NCBI RefSeq assembly: GCF_040730185.1
Contig: NZ_CP160402.1
Location: 8,060,001 to 8,124,000 of the forward strand
Length of the DNA stretch: 64,000 nucleotides
From: Streptomyces sp. Je 1-332
GTDB taxonomy: Bacteria > Actinomycetota > Actinomycetes > Streptomycetales > Streptomycetaceae
Direction of reading: 5' to 3'
The notes under the pieces: generated by a model
Databases searched by the model: none
The model's input: the letters and a program-made list of their open reading frames with translations, nothing else
What the model was told of the DNA's origin: nothing
Part shown: piece by piece, positions 24,998 to 33,885 of the stretch
Layout: every line of letters starts with the position of its first letter
Numbering within the stretch: the first letter of the stretch is position 1
Program-made: the position numbers and the translations under genes

Positions 24998-25846
24998 TCA
25001 GCCGGTGACGTGGATCGGGTTGTGCAGGACGCCGAGCCCTTCGACCTCCACCTCCACGACGTCCCCGTCGGACAGCCACAGTTGCGGATCGCGGCCCATG
25101 CCCACGCCGTGCGGGGTCCCCGTGGCGATGACGTCCCCGGGATACAGCGTCATGTACCGGGACAGGTAGGCAATGGTCTCGGCCACGCCGAAAATCATCT
25201 CCTTGGTCGAACTGTTCTGCACCGTCCGGCCGTTGACGCGGGCGCAGATGGCCAGGCCCTGCGGGTCCGGCACGTCGGAGGCGGTGGCGATCCACGGGCC
25301 GAGCGGGCAGAACCCGTCGAAGTTCTTGCCCCGGAACCACTGCCCGTCGGAGAACTGGGCATCCCGTGCCGACACGTCGTTGGCCACGGTGTAACCGAAG
25401 ACGTACGACATGGCGTTCTCCGCGCTCACCTCGCGCGCCGTGCGGCCGATGACGACGGCCAGCTCGGCCTCCCAGTCCAGCTGCTCGGTGGTGCCACGCG
25501 GCACGCGGACGGTGGCCTGGGGGCCGGTCAGGCAGTGGGCGGTCTTGACGAAGGCAAGCGGGACCTCCGGTGTCTGGAGACCGGTCTCGCGGATGTGGTC
25601 GGCGTAGTTCAGTCCGATGCAGACGATCTTCTGCGGAGCGGCAAGCGGGCTGAGGAGTTCGACGTCGGCGAGGGGCACCCCCGGCACGTCAGCACTCAGC
25701 ACTTCCTCGGCCCTACCGTCAGCGATCAGGTCGCGCACGGCGTCGGACATGTGCCGCTCGTCCTCCGCGACGACGGGAAACACTGTCCCGCCTTCCACAC
25801 GGGCCGCCAGGACCCGGCCCTCGTACCGTACTCGGGCAATCTTCAC
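24998..25846 (-). CDS. Fumarylacetoacetate hydrolase (FAH) family protein
   Basis: A 282-residue FAH-fold enzyme. Motifs: 'IVCIGLNYADHIRETG', the metal-binding 'DWEAELAVVIGRTAREVS', 'GYTVANDVSARDAQ', 'GKNFDGFCPLGPWI' and 'YPGDVIATGTPHGVG', all diagnostic. Members cleave or dehydrate 2-keto acids, including 2-keto-3-deoxy sugar acids. The GTG start at 25846 has GGAG five bases upstream. With the adjacent IlvD-like dehydratase it suggests an oxidative branch: aldonic acid to 2-keto-3-deoxy acid to smaller products. Confidence 0.9.
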   Translation of the reverse strand: MKIARVRYEGRVLAARVEGGTVFPVVAEDERHMSDAVRDLIADGRAEEVLSADVPGVPLADVELLSPLAAPQKIVCIGLNYADHIRETGLQTPEVPLAFVKTAHCLTGPQATVRVPRGTTEQLDWEAELAVVIGRTAREVSAENAMSYVFGYTVANDVSARDAQFSDGQWFRGKNFDGFCPLGPWIATASDVPDPQGLAICARVNGRTVQNSSTKEMIFGVAETIAYLSRYMTLYPGDVIATGTPHGVGMGRDPQLWLSDGDVVEVEVEGLGVLHNPIHVTG

Positions 25847-25920
25847 AGTCGCTCCAGGCTCGTGGGCGTGCTGGCCGTTCGGAAACGGCGGTGGGGAAAG
25901 GGCGGTTGGGGACGGGCAAT

Positions 25921-27300
25921 TCAGGAGAAGCGGGGCAGGAAGCGGCTCTGGGCCTGCAGCAGGTCGTCCGTCAGGGCGGCGGCCGCGTCCCGGCCGGTGA
26001 CCGCGCCGTCGGCGATCACGGCCTCGACCACCATGTCGCGATCGCCCGTCATCGCGGCCTCGACCGCCAGCTCCACGGGCGCGAGGCGCCGGGCGAGGAT
26101 CGCGGTCAGCGGGGCCGACAGGTCCGGGACCCGCAGCTGACGCAGCCCCCGCGCGGTGGCCACAGCCGGAATCTCCAGGGCGGCCCCGTCGGGCAGGCCC
26201 GGCACGCTGCCCCGGTTGGGCACGTTCACCGAGAACATCTCCCGCCGGTCGAACGTGATCGACCGGATGATCGCGAGGAGCTGCTCCTGCTCCCCGGTGG
26301 AACGGTCGAACGCGGACTCGTCCAGCGACGCGCCCCCCTCGGCCTGGGCGCGCATCGACTGGTAGCGCTCCTCGCCCCACGCGAGGATCTCCGGTACGGA
26401 GAAGGCGTCGACGCCCAGCTTCTTGCCGTAGTAGTCACCGCCCGCCCAGCGCTCGGGAAAGAACTCCACGACGTGCCGGTCGTTGGCCGCGGGGTACGCG
26501 CCGTAGGTGCGGAAGAACTCCCAGGAGAACGGGTTGTGCCACGCCTTGCCGTTCTCCCAGATCGCGCCGATGTCGGCGGGGTCGGCCGGCTCGGCGAGTT
26601 CGCGTTCCATCCGTGCGCGCACGACGGGCCAGGCGTCTTCGCCGTTGTGCCGGAAGTCGTAGATGAACGTGAGGTGGTTGATCCCCGCATACAGCGTCGA
26701 CGTCTCCTCGAAGGGCAGCCCGGCGAAGGCGGCGAGCTCCCGCTGCACGTGGTGCATCCCGTGGCACAGGCCGATGACCTCCGCGCCCGCGTGGCGTGTC
26801 ATGGCCTGGATGTTGGCCGTCATCGGATTGCTGTAGTTGAAGAAGTAGGCGTGCGGGGCGAGTTCGACGACGTCGCGCGCGATGTCGACCATGACGGGCG
26901 TGGTGCGCAGCACTCGGGAGATCCCGCCGGGCAGCACGGAGTCGCCGACCGGCTGGAAGACGCCGTGCCGCTGGCAGATCTCGTGGTCCGTCTGCCAGGC
27001 GGGCCGGCCGCCGACGCCCACGCAGGTCACGACGTAGTCCGCACCGGGCAGTTCGCTGCGCCGGTCGGATGACGAGCGCACGGTGATGCGCTTCTCGGCG
27101 CCCCGTGCCTCGACCATGCGCTCGGCGAGGCGGGTGGTGACCGAGAGCGCCTCGGGATTGACGTCGACGAGCCGGATCTCCCAGGAGCCCAGGTCGTCCG
27201 CGCTGATCAGATCGGCGAGCACGCCGCGGGTGAAGACGGCGCTGCCGGCCCCGATGAGCACGAGGGAGCGGCGGTCGGAGTTGCTGACGGGCACGAGCAT
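25921..27300 (-). CDS. GH4 family glycosidase (alpha-glucosidase/alpha-galactosidase-like)
   Basis: A 459-residue GH4 enzyme. It starts with the NAD-binding motif 'LVLIGAGSAVFTRGVLADL', then 'YVVTCVGVGGRPAWQTD', 'YFFNYSNPMTANIQAM' and 'VIGLCHGMHHVQRELA', where Cys and His bind the divalent metal, and 'YAGINHLTFIYDFRH'. GH4 enzymes split glycosides by NAD-dependent oxidation-elimination rather than ordinary hydrolysis; some act on phosphorylated sugars, others on free alpha-glucosides, alpha-galactosides or glucuronides. No signal peptide, so it acts on imported oligosaccharide. GAAAGGA precedes the ATG. Confidence 0.92.
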   Translation of the reverse strand: MLVPVSNSDRRSLVLIGAGSAVFTRGVLADLISADDLGSWEIRLVDVNPEALSVTTRLAERMVEARGAEKRITVRSSSDRRSELPGADYVVTCVGVGGRPAWQTDHEICQRHGVFQPVGDSVLPGGISRVLRTTPVMVDIARDVVELAPHAYFFNYSNPMTANIQAMTRHAGAEVIGLCHGMHHVQRELAAFAGLPFEETSTLYAGINHLTFIYDFRHNGEDAWPVVRARMERELAEPADPADIGAIWENGKAWHNPFSWEFFRTYGAYPAANDRHVVEFFPERWAGGDYYGKKLGVDAFSVPEILAWGEERYQSMRAQAEGGASLDESAFDRSTGEQEQLLAIIRSITFDRREMFSVNVPNRGSVPGLPDGAALEIPAVATARGLRQLRVPDLSAPLTAILARRLAPVELAVEAAMTGDRDMVVEAVIADGAVTGRDAAAALTDDLLQAQSRFLPRFS

Positions 27301-27425
27301 GTCCTTTCGGGTGACTCCGCCGCCCGGTCCCGCGGGGAAAGCGGCGGCGCGGATGAAGTGTGTGCGTGGGGCGGTCAGTTGGCGGTCAGTCGAAGGGGCA
27401 GGGCCTCATGTGAAGGCTCAGGGAC

Positions 27426-28361
27426 TCATGCGTTCAGAGGTTCACCGGCGAGCCGGGCTGCCAGCAGAGCCGCGCCGTTGACGGGAGCGCCCAGTGGCGG
27501 CCGGGCGTCGTACGGCTCCGGGAAGGCGGTCAGAGCGCGGGTGAACGCCTCACGCACGCGCGGGACGGTGAACACCCCACCCGACCAGGAGACGGGAACT
27601 TTCTCGTCGGGCGCGGCGCTGAGCGCGCGCCGGGCGGCGCGGGCGAGTTCGGCCAGCTCTTCCCCCGCCCGGGTGAGGATGCGCGCGCAGTGCGTGTCAC
27701 CCTCCGCCGCGGCTTCGGAGACGTGGCGGCTCACCGCGGCGACGGCGGTGCGGTCGGGCCGGCCCAGGAGCATGACGTCGACGAGGTCCAGGTCGGTGTC
27801 GAGACCGAGACGGCGCCGAAGGACCGCGAGGAGGGGGCCTGGAGGTGTCCGGCCGTCGCTCATGCGCGTGAAGAGGTTCAGCGCTTGGACCGCGATCCAG
27901 TGCGCCGAGCCCTCGTCACCGAAGAGCTCCCCCCAGCCGCCGGTGCGCGCTTCCCGTCCGCGCAGGACGCCGTACGCCATCGAACCCGTACCGCTGATCA
28001 CGTTGATGCCGTCCGCGAGACCGAGCGATCCGGCCCAGCCGCACACCATGTCGTTGCCCACCGCGAACCGGTCGTGCCCGAGGATCTGCTCGGGCAGCGC
28101 GTCCAACGCGGCGGACAGGGACGGGGACTCACCGTGGCCGGGCAGCCCGAAGAACGCGTGACGCAGCCGCATGGGCTCGGTGCCCGCCAGCCGACAGACC
28201 TCTGTGATGCCGTCGCGCAGCACGGCCTGCGCGGTCTCCAAGCCGTGCTCCCCGAGCGCGGGAGCGGTGGACGGCCCGTCGGCCGCGCCGAGCACCGTCC
28301 CGGCGGCGTCCACGATGACGAAGGCCGTCTTCGTGCCGCCGGCGTCAACTCCGAGATACAT
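27426..28361 (-). CDS. BadF/BadG-type sugar kinase (N-acetylglucosamine kinase-like)
   Basis: A 311-residue ASKHA-fold kinase. The N-terminal phosphate loop 'MYLGVDAGGTKTAFVIVD' and the second 'INVISGTGSMAYGVLRGR' are both present, followed by 'GGWGELFGDEGSAHWIA', typical of N-acetylglucosamine kinases of the BadF/BadG/BcrA family. It would phosphorylate a hexosamine released by the GH4 enzyme. ATG at 28361 was chosen because the frame upstream belongs to the SIS gene region. It lies between GH4 and the AgaS-like gene with gaps of 74-125 bp. Confidence 0.9.
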   Translation of the reverse strand: MYLGVDAGGTKTAFVIVDAAGTVLGAADGPSTAPALGEHGLETAQAVLRDGITEVCRLAGTEPMRLRHAFFGLPGHGESPSLSAALDALPEQILGHDRFAVGNDMVCGWAGSLGLADGINVISGTGSMAYGVLRGREARTGGWGELFGDEGSAHWIAVQALNLFTRMSDGRTPPGPLLAVLRRRLGLDTDLDLVDVMLLGRPDRTAVAAVSRHVSEAAAEGDTHCARILTRAGEELAELARAARRALSAAPDEKVPVSWSGGVFTVPRVREAFTRALTAFPEPYDARPPLGAPVNGAALLAARLAGEPLNA

Positions 28362-28435
28362 GGCGTCACTTCTCTCCGATGGGTCCAGGTCTGGTGCTGT
28401 GTCCGGCGTCCTGCTCAGAGCGTCGTCAGGGGATC

Positions 28436-29602
28436 TCAGCGCGCCGGCAGGGGGTGGATCGTGACGCCCTGGACGACCCGGTTGACCTCCCCGTCGGGGA
28501 AGGGATTGTCGGGCCGCATGCCGCAGGCCAACGAAGCTGCCAGTGCGATGAGTTGGGCGCACAGCACGGCGGGCAGTGCCAGCGCGGCGTCCTCGGCCTC
28601 GGCCATGCCCTCCAGGAGCCAGGTGTGTTCGGCCGGGAGCCCGTCGGGCCGGGCGGCGACGGCCACCACCTGGCCGGCGGGCAGGGCGCCGCTCAGCTCC
28701 CGGAAGATGTCCAGGTCGTACTGGCGCGTGTAGGGGTTGTTCGACACATAGACGATGGCCGCCGTGCGCTGGGTGAGGAACGCCTTGGGGCCGTGCCGGA
28801 AGCCCAGCGACGATTCGGGCAGAGCGGTGACCGCGCCTCCGGTCAGCTCGAGCAGCTTGAGCGCGGACTCGCCGGCGAGGGCTTGCAGCGCGCCACTTCC
28901 CAGGTAGACGAAACGGTCCGGAGCGCGATCGGTCAGTTCCGCGATCCTTGCGGGCACATCGCCGGACAGCAGGGCCCTGGCCGCGGCGGCGCAGTCCTCC
29001 AGCCCTTGGACGTGGCTGCCGCCCAGCGCACTGAGCGCCCCGAGGAGCATGCACGTCAGGCTGGAGGTCATCGCGAAGCCCTGGTCCTCGGCCTCCGGCG
29101 GCGTCTGGAGCACGTAGGAGTCGGCGCGGTCCCGATGCCGGGCGGCCAGGGCGCCGTCCGCGTTGCACGTGATGACGAGGTGGGCACAGTGGTCGAGCAG
29201 CCGATCGGCGATCTCGGTCGCCGCGATGCTCTCGGGGCTGTTGCCGGAGCGAGCGAAGGACACCAGCAGGGTCGGCCGGTCGGGCTCCTCGAAGCATGTG
29301 TCGGGGTGGGCCGTGATGTCCGTCGTGGCGACGGCCTCGACCGCGCGGCCCGTCGCTCGCGCGAGGGCCGACCGTGCGATCTGCCCCGCGTAGGCGGAGG
29401 TCCCCGCGCCCGTGAGGACGATACGCAGCCGTGCCTCAGCGAGCAGGGGGGCGAGGAACACGTCGAGTGCGGAGTGTTCCTGCGTAAGGCGGGAGTCCAT
29501 CTCGGCCCACAGGCGCGGTTGTTGGAGGATTTCGCGGTGCGTGTGGGCGGCGCCTTGCGGCACGGACGGGCCCTCGGTGGTTTCGGGGACGGCGGTCTTC
29601 AC
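28436..29602 (-). CDS. SIS-domain sugar isomerase/deaminase (AgaS-like)
   Basis: A 388-residue protein with two SIS domains. The first has 'RIVLTGAGTSAYAGQIA' and 'LLVSFARSGNSPESIAA'; the second has 'RFVYLGSGALQALAGESALK' and 'ESSLGFRHGPKAFL', the phosphosugar-binding signature of the AgaS and GlmS isomerase family. AgaS converts galactosamine-6-phosphate to tagatose-6-phosphate with release of ammonia, so a hexosamine-6-phosphate deaminase role fits the nearby kinase and class II aldolase. GTG start at 29602 with AAGGAG five bases upstream. Confidence 0.88.
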   Translation of the reverse strand: MKTAVPETTEGPSVPQGAAHTHREILQQPRLWAEMDSRLTQEHSALDVFLAPLLAEARLRIVLTGAGTSAYAGQIARSALARATGRAVEAVATTDITAHPDTCFEEPDRPTLLVSFARSGNSPESIAATEIADRLLDHCAHLVITCNADGALAARHRDRADSYVLQTPPEAEDQGFAMTSSLTCMLLGALSALGGSHVQGLEDCAAAARALLSGDVPARIAELTDRAPDRFVYLGSGALQALAGESALKLLELTGGAVTALPESSLGFRHGPKAFLTQRTAAIVYVSNNPYTRQYDLDIFRELSGALPAGQVVAVAARPDGLPAEHTWLLEGMAEAEDAALALPAVLCAQLIALAASLACGMRPDNPFPDGEVNRVVQGVTIHPLPAR

Positions 29603-29725
29603 GCGAGCTCCTTCGAGCAGGTGCGGGGGTGGGGCGGGTGCGGATGGTTGATGGGTTAGGGACGCGGAGGCCGGGAGGCCCCGCGTCGGGCGTGACGGGC
29701 GCGTCGGGCGAGGAGAACAGCGCTC

Positions 29726-30937
29726 TCACATCTGCTGTTGCTCACGCATGCCCCAGGGGGCGCCGTACTCCGCGAGCAGTCCGAGGAAGGGCTCGGCGGG
29801 CAGCGCCTCGGGCCCGAGGACGCCGCTGCCCTTCCACTGCCCGCCCGAGAGCAGTTCGAGAGCGACCACCGGGTTGAGAGCGGTCTGCCAGACCACCGCC
29901 TGGGAGCCGTACTCCGTCATCGACCACTCGTTGTCGACCACGTGGTACAGGTACACCTCGCGGGGAGCGCCGTCGCGGACGCCCTTCACCCAGGTCCCGG
30001 CGCAGGTCTTGCCGCGCATCCGGTCACCGAGGCCGGCCGGGTCCGGCAGGCAGGCGGCGACCACGTCACGCGGGGAGACCTCCAGGTCGCCGACGCGCAC
30101 CTTGTCCGTGCGGTCAAGGCCCAGTTTGTGCAGCGTGCGCAGGACGTCGATGAACTCCTGCCCGAGCCCGTACTTGAAGGTCACGCGCCGGGCGTCCACC
30201 CATCGCGGGATGAGCAGAACCTCCTCGTGCTCGACATTGACGCACTGCACTTCGCCGATCCCCTCCGGGAAGTCGAAGACCTCCGGCTCGGAGAACGGCT
30301 CGGTGGTGAACCAGCCGCGTTCCTTCTCCCACACGACCGGCGGGTTCAGACATTCCTCGATCGTCGTCCAGATGGAGAAGGATGGCGCGAAGTCGTGCCC
30401 ATCGACGGTCAGATTGGCGCCGTCGCGTACGCCGATCTCGTCGATGGTGTCGAAGAGGTGGTCGGCGGCGTAGCGGGCGAACACGTCGGAGAGGCCGGGC
30501 TCGACGCCCATGCCCACCAGGGCGAGGCGGTCGCTGCTCTCCCACGCGGTGGCCAGAGCGAACTGCTCGTCGCCGAGCATGACGCCGGTCCGGGAGTACG
30601 GGTGGTCGGGGTGGGGCCGGGAGAGCGACATCGCCATGTCGAGGTAATGAATGCGAGCGGCCAGCGCCGCGCGGAACAGCGGCATGACGAACCGCGGATC
30701 CGTCGCGTTCAGGAGCACGTCACAGCGGTGCCGGCGCAGCAGGTCGGCGACCGCCTCTTCGTCCGAGGCGTCGACGCGGGCAGCGACGAAACGCGCGTCC
30801 TCGGTGGCTTCGGCCGCCCGCACGGCCCGGTCGAGCACGTAGTCGGCCACCACGCAGTGCTCGAAGAAGTCGCGTCGGGCGGCGATCCCGGCCGCGGCCG
30901 TGCCCACGCCTCCGGCGCCGACGATGAGAATGCGCAT
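29726..30937 (-). CDS. Saccharopine dehydrogenase family oxidoreductase
   Basis: A 403-residue protein. It opens with a Rossmann fold 'MRILIVGAGGVGTAAAGIAA', followed by 'CDVLLNATDPRFVMPLFRA' and 'LALVGMGVEPGLSDVFARYA', characteristic of saccharopine dehydrogenase-like proteins including lysine-epsilon-oxidase and carboxynorspermidine synthase relatives. The substrate is unknown; in a sugar operon it may oxidise or reduce an amino or keto sugar derivative. Its 5' leader contains an 18-bp tandem duplication. Confidence 0.85.
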   Translation of the reverse strand: MRILIVGAGGVGTAAAGIAARRDFFEHCVVADYVLDRAVRAAEATEDARFVAARVDASDEEAVADLLRRHRCDVLLNATDPRFVMPLFRAALAARIHYLDMAMSLSRPHPDHPYSRTGVMLGDEQFALATAWESSDRLALVGMGVEPGLSDVFARYAADHLFDTIDEIGVRDGANLTVDGHDFAPSFSIWTTIEECLNPPVVWEKERGWFTTEPFSEPEVFDFPEGIGEVQCVNVEHEEVLLIPRWVDARRVTFKYGLGQEFIDVLRTLHKLGLDRTDKVRVGDLEVSPRDVVAACLPDPAGLGDRMRGKTCAGTWVKGVRDGAPREVYLYHVVDNEWSMTEYGSQAVVWQTALNPVVALELLSGGQWKGSGVLGPEALPAEPFLGLLAEYGAPWGMREQQQM

Positions 30938-30947
30938 GCTGATTCCT

Positions 30948-30983
30948 CGGTCTCTTTGCTGAAGTCGGTCTCTTCGCTGAAGG
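30948..30983. repeat. 18-bp tandem duplication in the leader of the saccharopine dehydrogenase-like gene
   Basis: CGGTCTCTTTGCTGAAGT (30948-30965) is followed by CGGTCTCTTCGCTGAAGG (30966-30983), differing at two positions. It lies just upstream of the ribosome-binding site GAGGAA on the minus strand. Confidence 0.8.
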
Positions 30984-31021
30984 TGGTGGGGAGTTGGGCG
31001 TGCGCCCTGAGGAGTGGGCGC

Positions 31022-32011
31022 TCAGCCCCGGTGCACGGGACGCGGGCCGTTTCCCGGTGCGGGTGTCAGCCTGCTCATGACTTCGGTGGCGGTCACGGCG
31101 TCCTCGCGGCCGGTGTCGCGCAGATGCCAGAGCCGTCCGCCACGGCGTACGACGATGTCGGTGCTGCCTGGTTCGTGGGCGAGGGGAGTGGCCGCGAGGG
31201 CGGTGATCTCTCCGGATCCCGGGAGCGGCAGGCGGCGTATCGCGTCGGCGGACCCTGGCGCCAGAACGGTCAGCCACGCGCCTTCGGACCACGAGTACAT
31301 CCGTGCGCCGCCGTCGGCGGGGACCGCGGCGACGGCCGCGCTCGCTGGCAGTGGACGCGTGGCGCCGGTGGGGGAGAGGCAGAGGCCTTCGCGGTCTCCC
31401 ACCAGCACGACCGCCGGGCGCTTTTCGTGTGCGACCGCGACGAGGGTTATCGCCGTCCATCTGCTGTCGGCGGGCAGGTCCCGCGCCCAAGTCGCGTCGG
31501 ACCATGTGAGATGCGGGTAGGTGGTGGTGTCGGCCCGCAGGAGGCGCGGTTCACCGTCCTCTGTGAGGACACCGGCCCACAGGGTGCCGTTCGCGCTCTC
31601 CGCTGTGTCGACGGCGCGGGCGGGCGGGAACGGCGGGGGTCGCTCCGTGGTGAACGCCGCCCCGGGGCTCCAGCGCAGGCGGTGCGTCGTGGTGTCACAG
31701 CGGGCGACGAGCTCGAGGTGGTGCGGTCCGTGCCGGCTCTGCAGCACCGTGACGTCGTCGTAGCGCCGACCGGTCGCGAAGCGCAGCGCGCCGCTCCACT
31801 CGCCCGGCGGAGGGCCGCCGGGCTCGGGGGACGTCTCCTGGGGGTCGCTGTTGCACCACAGCACCCACAGTCCGTCCTGTTCGTCGCAGAGTACGAGTTC
31901 GAGGTTGCCGCGGATGCCGTAGCGCCCCTGCGCAAGACCGATGCCACCCAGTGAGACGGGTGGCGGGGCGGTCCGCAGAGTCCGGGGAGAGGAGGGTGAG
32001 GGAAGAGCCAT
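31022..32011 (-). CDS. Unknown 329-residue protein, possible beta-propeller
   Basis: No family recognised. There is no signal peptide or membrane segment. The sequence is a run of short beta strands with repeated 'LW' and 'W..G' motifs ('GLWVLWCNSDPQET', 'WSGALRFATGRRYDD', 'GTLWAGVLTEDGEPRLL', 'RMYSWSEGAWLTVL', 'RGGRLWHLRDTG'), spaced about 45-55 residues. This suggests a beta-propeller of about six blades, possibly a binding or lactonase-like protein. It is the first gene of the seven-gene sugar operon, directly under the GAGC operator array, with GAGGTG before its ATG. Confidence 0.65.
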   Translation of the reverse strand: MALPSPSSPRTLRTAPPPVSLGGIGLAQGRYGIRGNLELVLCDEQDGLWVLWCNSDPQETSPEPGGPPPGEWSGALRFATGRRYDDVTVLQSRHGPHHLELVARCDTTTHRLRWSPGAAFTTERPPPFPPARAVDTAESANGTLWAGVLTEDGEPRLLRADTTTYPHLTWSDATWARDLPADSRWTAITLVAVAHEKRPAVVLVGDREGLCLSPTGATRPLPASAAVAAVPADGGARMYSWSEGAWLTVLAPGSADAIRRLPLPGSGEITALAATPLAHEPGSTDIVVRRGGRLWHLRDTGREDAVTATEVMSRLTPAPGNGPRPVHRG

Positions 32012-32100
32012 GGGACACCTCGCGGGCGGGGCGACGAGAACGTCGGCGCTGATACTGGGCCGTCGGCCGTCAGCGCCACATCCGCACCCTATTCACTCGC

Positions 32101-32144
32101 ATCAACAAGCGTCAATGAGCAGAAACGAGCAACAGTGAGCGATG
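32101..32144. promoter_or_regulatory. GAGC direct-repeat operator array (candidate DeoR site)
   Basis: Three GAGC cores occur exactly 10 bp apart at 32117, 32127 and 32137 in the contexts AATGAGCAGA, AACGAGCAAC and AGTGAGCGAT. A degenerate fourth (AACAAGCGTC) is one turn upstream. It lies in the 254-bp gap between the sugar operon (minus) and the Rossmann-fold gene (plus). Head-to-tail repeats at helical spacing are typical of DeoR-family operators; binding is inferred. Confidence 0.65.
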
Positions 32145-32242
32145 ATGGGTGGGTGGAGCGTGGGTGGAGCCGCGGCTCCCACGTGCCATGGACCCGCCGA
32201 CGTGGACGCGCTGAACTGCCCCTGACGAAGGAGACGAGCCCG

Positions 32243-32269
32243 ATGACTGAAAGGCGACGAGCCCGATGA
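32243..32269 (+). CDS. Eight-residue leader ORF (MTERRRAR) overlapping the next start
   Basis: A 23-bp-period duplication (GACGAGCCCGATGACTGAA at 32233-32251 and 32256-32274) creates two ATGs. AAGGAGA at 32228 is well spaced for the first ATG (32243), whose short frame ends in a TGA that overlaps the second ATG (32266) as ATGA. The main protein would thus be translated by re-initiation after the leader. Confidence 0.45.
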   Translation: MTERRRAR

Positions 32270-32901
32270 CTGAACAGCCCCCAGGCGAACAGCCCTCAGG
32301 CCCAAGCCCTGCCCGCACGTCAAAGGCCGCACGTGTGCTGGTCGTTGGAGCCACTCGTATCCTGCGTCCCGCGGTCACGGCGCTGACCGGACGGTCCGTG
32401 TCCGTGACCGCCGTCGCCCGATCCGCGCCCGACCTGCGAGAACTCGCCGACGAACAAGCGGGCCGCGTCACCCCGCTCGCAGCGGACGTCACGACGGACG
32501 CCTTCGGCGCGGAGCTGCGCCGCGCCGCCGAACAGGCCCCGCTGACCGGTGCCTTGGTGTACGCCTCCGCCATGCCCCCCGGCACGTTGGCCGAACTCGT
32601 CCGTCCCGTCGTCGCCGGCCCCGTCGTTCTCCTGGTGACGAGTGAATGGGCGGCGCCGAGCCATACCAACACCGACTCCGAGGCCTGGCTCCCCAATGTC
32701 CTATCCGCCGCGGCCAGTTCGGGAGCGGTGAGCAGACTGCTCGTACTGGGCTGGCACGGGCACGGGCGCGGGCACGGGCACACGGCACGCTGGCACACGC
32801 CGCAGGAGATCTCCGCCGCCGCCCTCGCTCTCCTGGACGCCCCGGCGGACCAGGACGCCGTGTTGGGGAGGGTCCGCCCGTGGGCGTCGCGGCCGAAGTG
32901 A
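32266..32901 (+). CDS. Rossmann-fold, short-chain-dehydrogenase-like protein
   Basis: A 211-residue protein. After a Pro-rich lead it has 'AARVLVVGATRILRPAVTAL', a Rossmann beta-alpha unit without the classic TGxxxGIG motif, then 'VTPLAADVTTDAFG' and 'LTGALVYASAMPPGTLAEL'. It resembles truncated SDR-like proteins in Streptomyces; the catalytic YxxxK is not evident, so enzymatic activity is doubtful. A His-Gly stretch ('GWHGHGRGHGHTARWH') near residue 165 is unusual. It precedes the DeoR gene by about 200 bp. Confidence 0.7.
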   Translation: MTEQPPGEQPSGPSPARTSKAARVLVVGATRILRPAVTALTGRSVSVTAVARSAPDLRELADEQAGRVTPLAADVTTDAFGAELRRAAEQAPLTGALVYASAMPPGTLAELVRPVVAGPVVLLVTSEWAAPSHTNTDSEAWLPNVLSAAASSGAVSRLLVLGWHGHGRGHGHTARWHTPQEISAAALALLDAPADQDAVLGRVRPWASRPK

Positions 32902-33103
32902 GCGTGCGCGGGCCGTCCGCCGCACGCATCTGAGCCAACACACGCAGTTGAGCCATCGCACACATCCGAGTCACATTCCGGCAAGGATGAGCATCCCCAG
33001 TAAGCTGCCGGGGCGGCAGGCGGGCCACCGTCGGCCCAAGATGCCACGGGTGCCGAGGCCGAGCGGGGCGTCGGGACCATGTCGAGGGAAGAGAGACCAG
33101 GCC

Positions 33104-33862
33104 ATGCTGGGCGCCGAGCGAAGGAAGAGGCTGCTCCACGCGGTGCGCGCGGAGGGCGTCGCCCATGTGGGCACGCTCGCCGAGCGTCTGGACGTCAGTC
33201 CTTCGACCATTCGCAGGGACCTGTCCGCGCTGCAGTCCCAGGGCCTGCTGAACCGTACCCACGGCGGGGCAATGGCCGAGGCGGTCCAAGCGGACGAGGC
33301 GGACCGTCCCCAGCGCAGCGGATTCGCCTCCTGGGAGAAGAGCAAGCTGGCGAGCGCCGCCGTGGAGCACATCGCCCCCGGCGCCACGATCCTCGTCACG
33401 GGCGGCACGACCACCGCCGCGATGGTGCCGCTGCTCGACGGGATCGAGCGGCTGACCGTCGTGACCAACTCGCTCCATCTGGCCGGTGAGCTCGCCCAGT
33501 TCGAGGACATCAGTACCGTGGTGCTCGGTGGATACCTGCGCCACCGCGAGATGTCCCTGCTGGGTCACCTGACACGTCAGGCCCTTGAAGAGCTGCAGGT
33601 GGACGAGGCGTTCGTGGGCGCCTACGGCATCACGGGCGCCGGGATCAGCGGCGCGCACGTGGACGAGGCGGAGACCGACCGCTGGCTGCTCTCGCGCGTC
33701 CGGCGGGTCACGGCCCTGGTCGACGGATCGAAGTTCAGCCGCTCGGGACCCGTGCGGATCGCCCCCGCCGACCGGCTGTACCGGGTGATCACCGATGGCT
33801 CGGCGCCCGAGAACGAGCTGGGCGCGCTGCGCGCCGCCGGTGTGGACGTCGTGCAGGTCTGA
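33104..33862 (+). CDS. DeoR/GlpR family regulator 1
   Basis: A 252-residue DeoR protein. The N-terminal HTH 'AERLDVSPSTIRRDLSALQ' and 'LNRTHGGAM' are classic, as is the C-terminal sugar-phosphate sensing domain with 'ILVTGGTTTAAMVPLL', 'VVTNSLHLAGEL' and 'ALVDGSKFSRSGPVRIAP'. These regulators usually repress sugar operons until a phosphosugar binds. The ATG at 33104 was chosen by comparison with the family; upstream frame is not conserved. It is a good candidate to bind the GAGC repeats. Confidence 0.93.
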   Translation: MLGAERRKRLLHAVRAEGVAHVGTLAERLDVSPSTIRRDLSALQSQGLLNRTHGGAMAEAVQADEADRPQRSGFASWEKSKLASAAVEHIAPGATILVTGGTTTAAMVPLLDGIERLTVVTNSLHLAGELAQFEDISTVVLGGYLRHREMSLLGHLTRQALEELQVDEAFVGAYGITGAGISGAHVDEAETDRWLLSRVRRVTALVDGSKFSRSGPVRIAPADRLYRVITDGSAPENELGALRAAGVDVVQV

Positions 33863-33885
33863 CCGGCCTCAGCCGGGCCCGGTCA
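33860..33885. terminator. Bidirectional hairpin between convergent genes
   Basis: TGACCGG (33860-33866) pairs with CCGGTCA (33879-33885). The stems contain the stop codons of both the DeoR gene and the convergent tautomerase gene. Confidence 0.5.

Noticed and set aside
32243..32269. First ATG as the start of the Rossmann-fold protein
   Set aside because: It is in a different frame and ends after eight codons; kept only as a possible leader.
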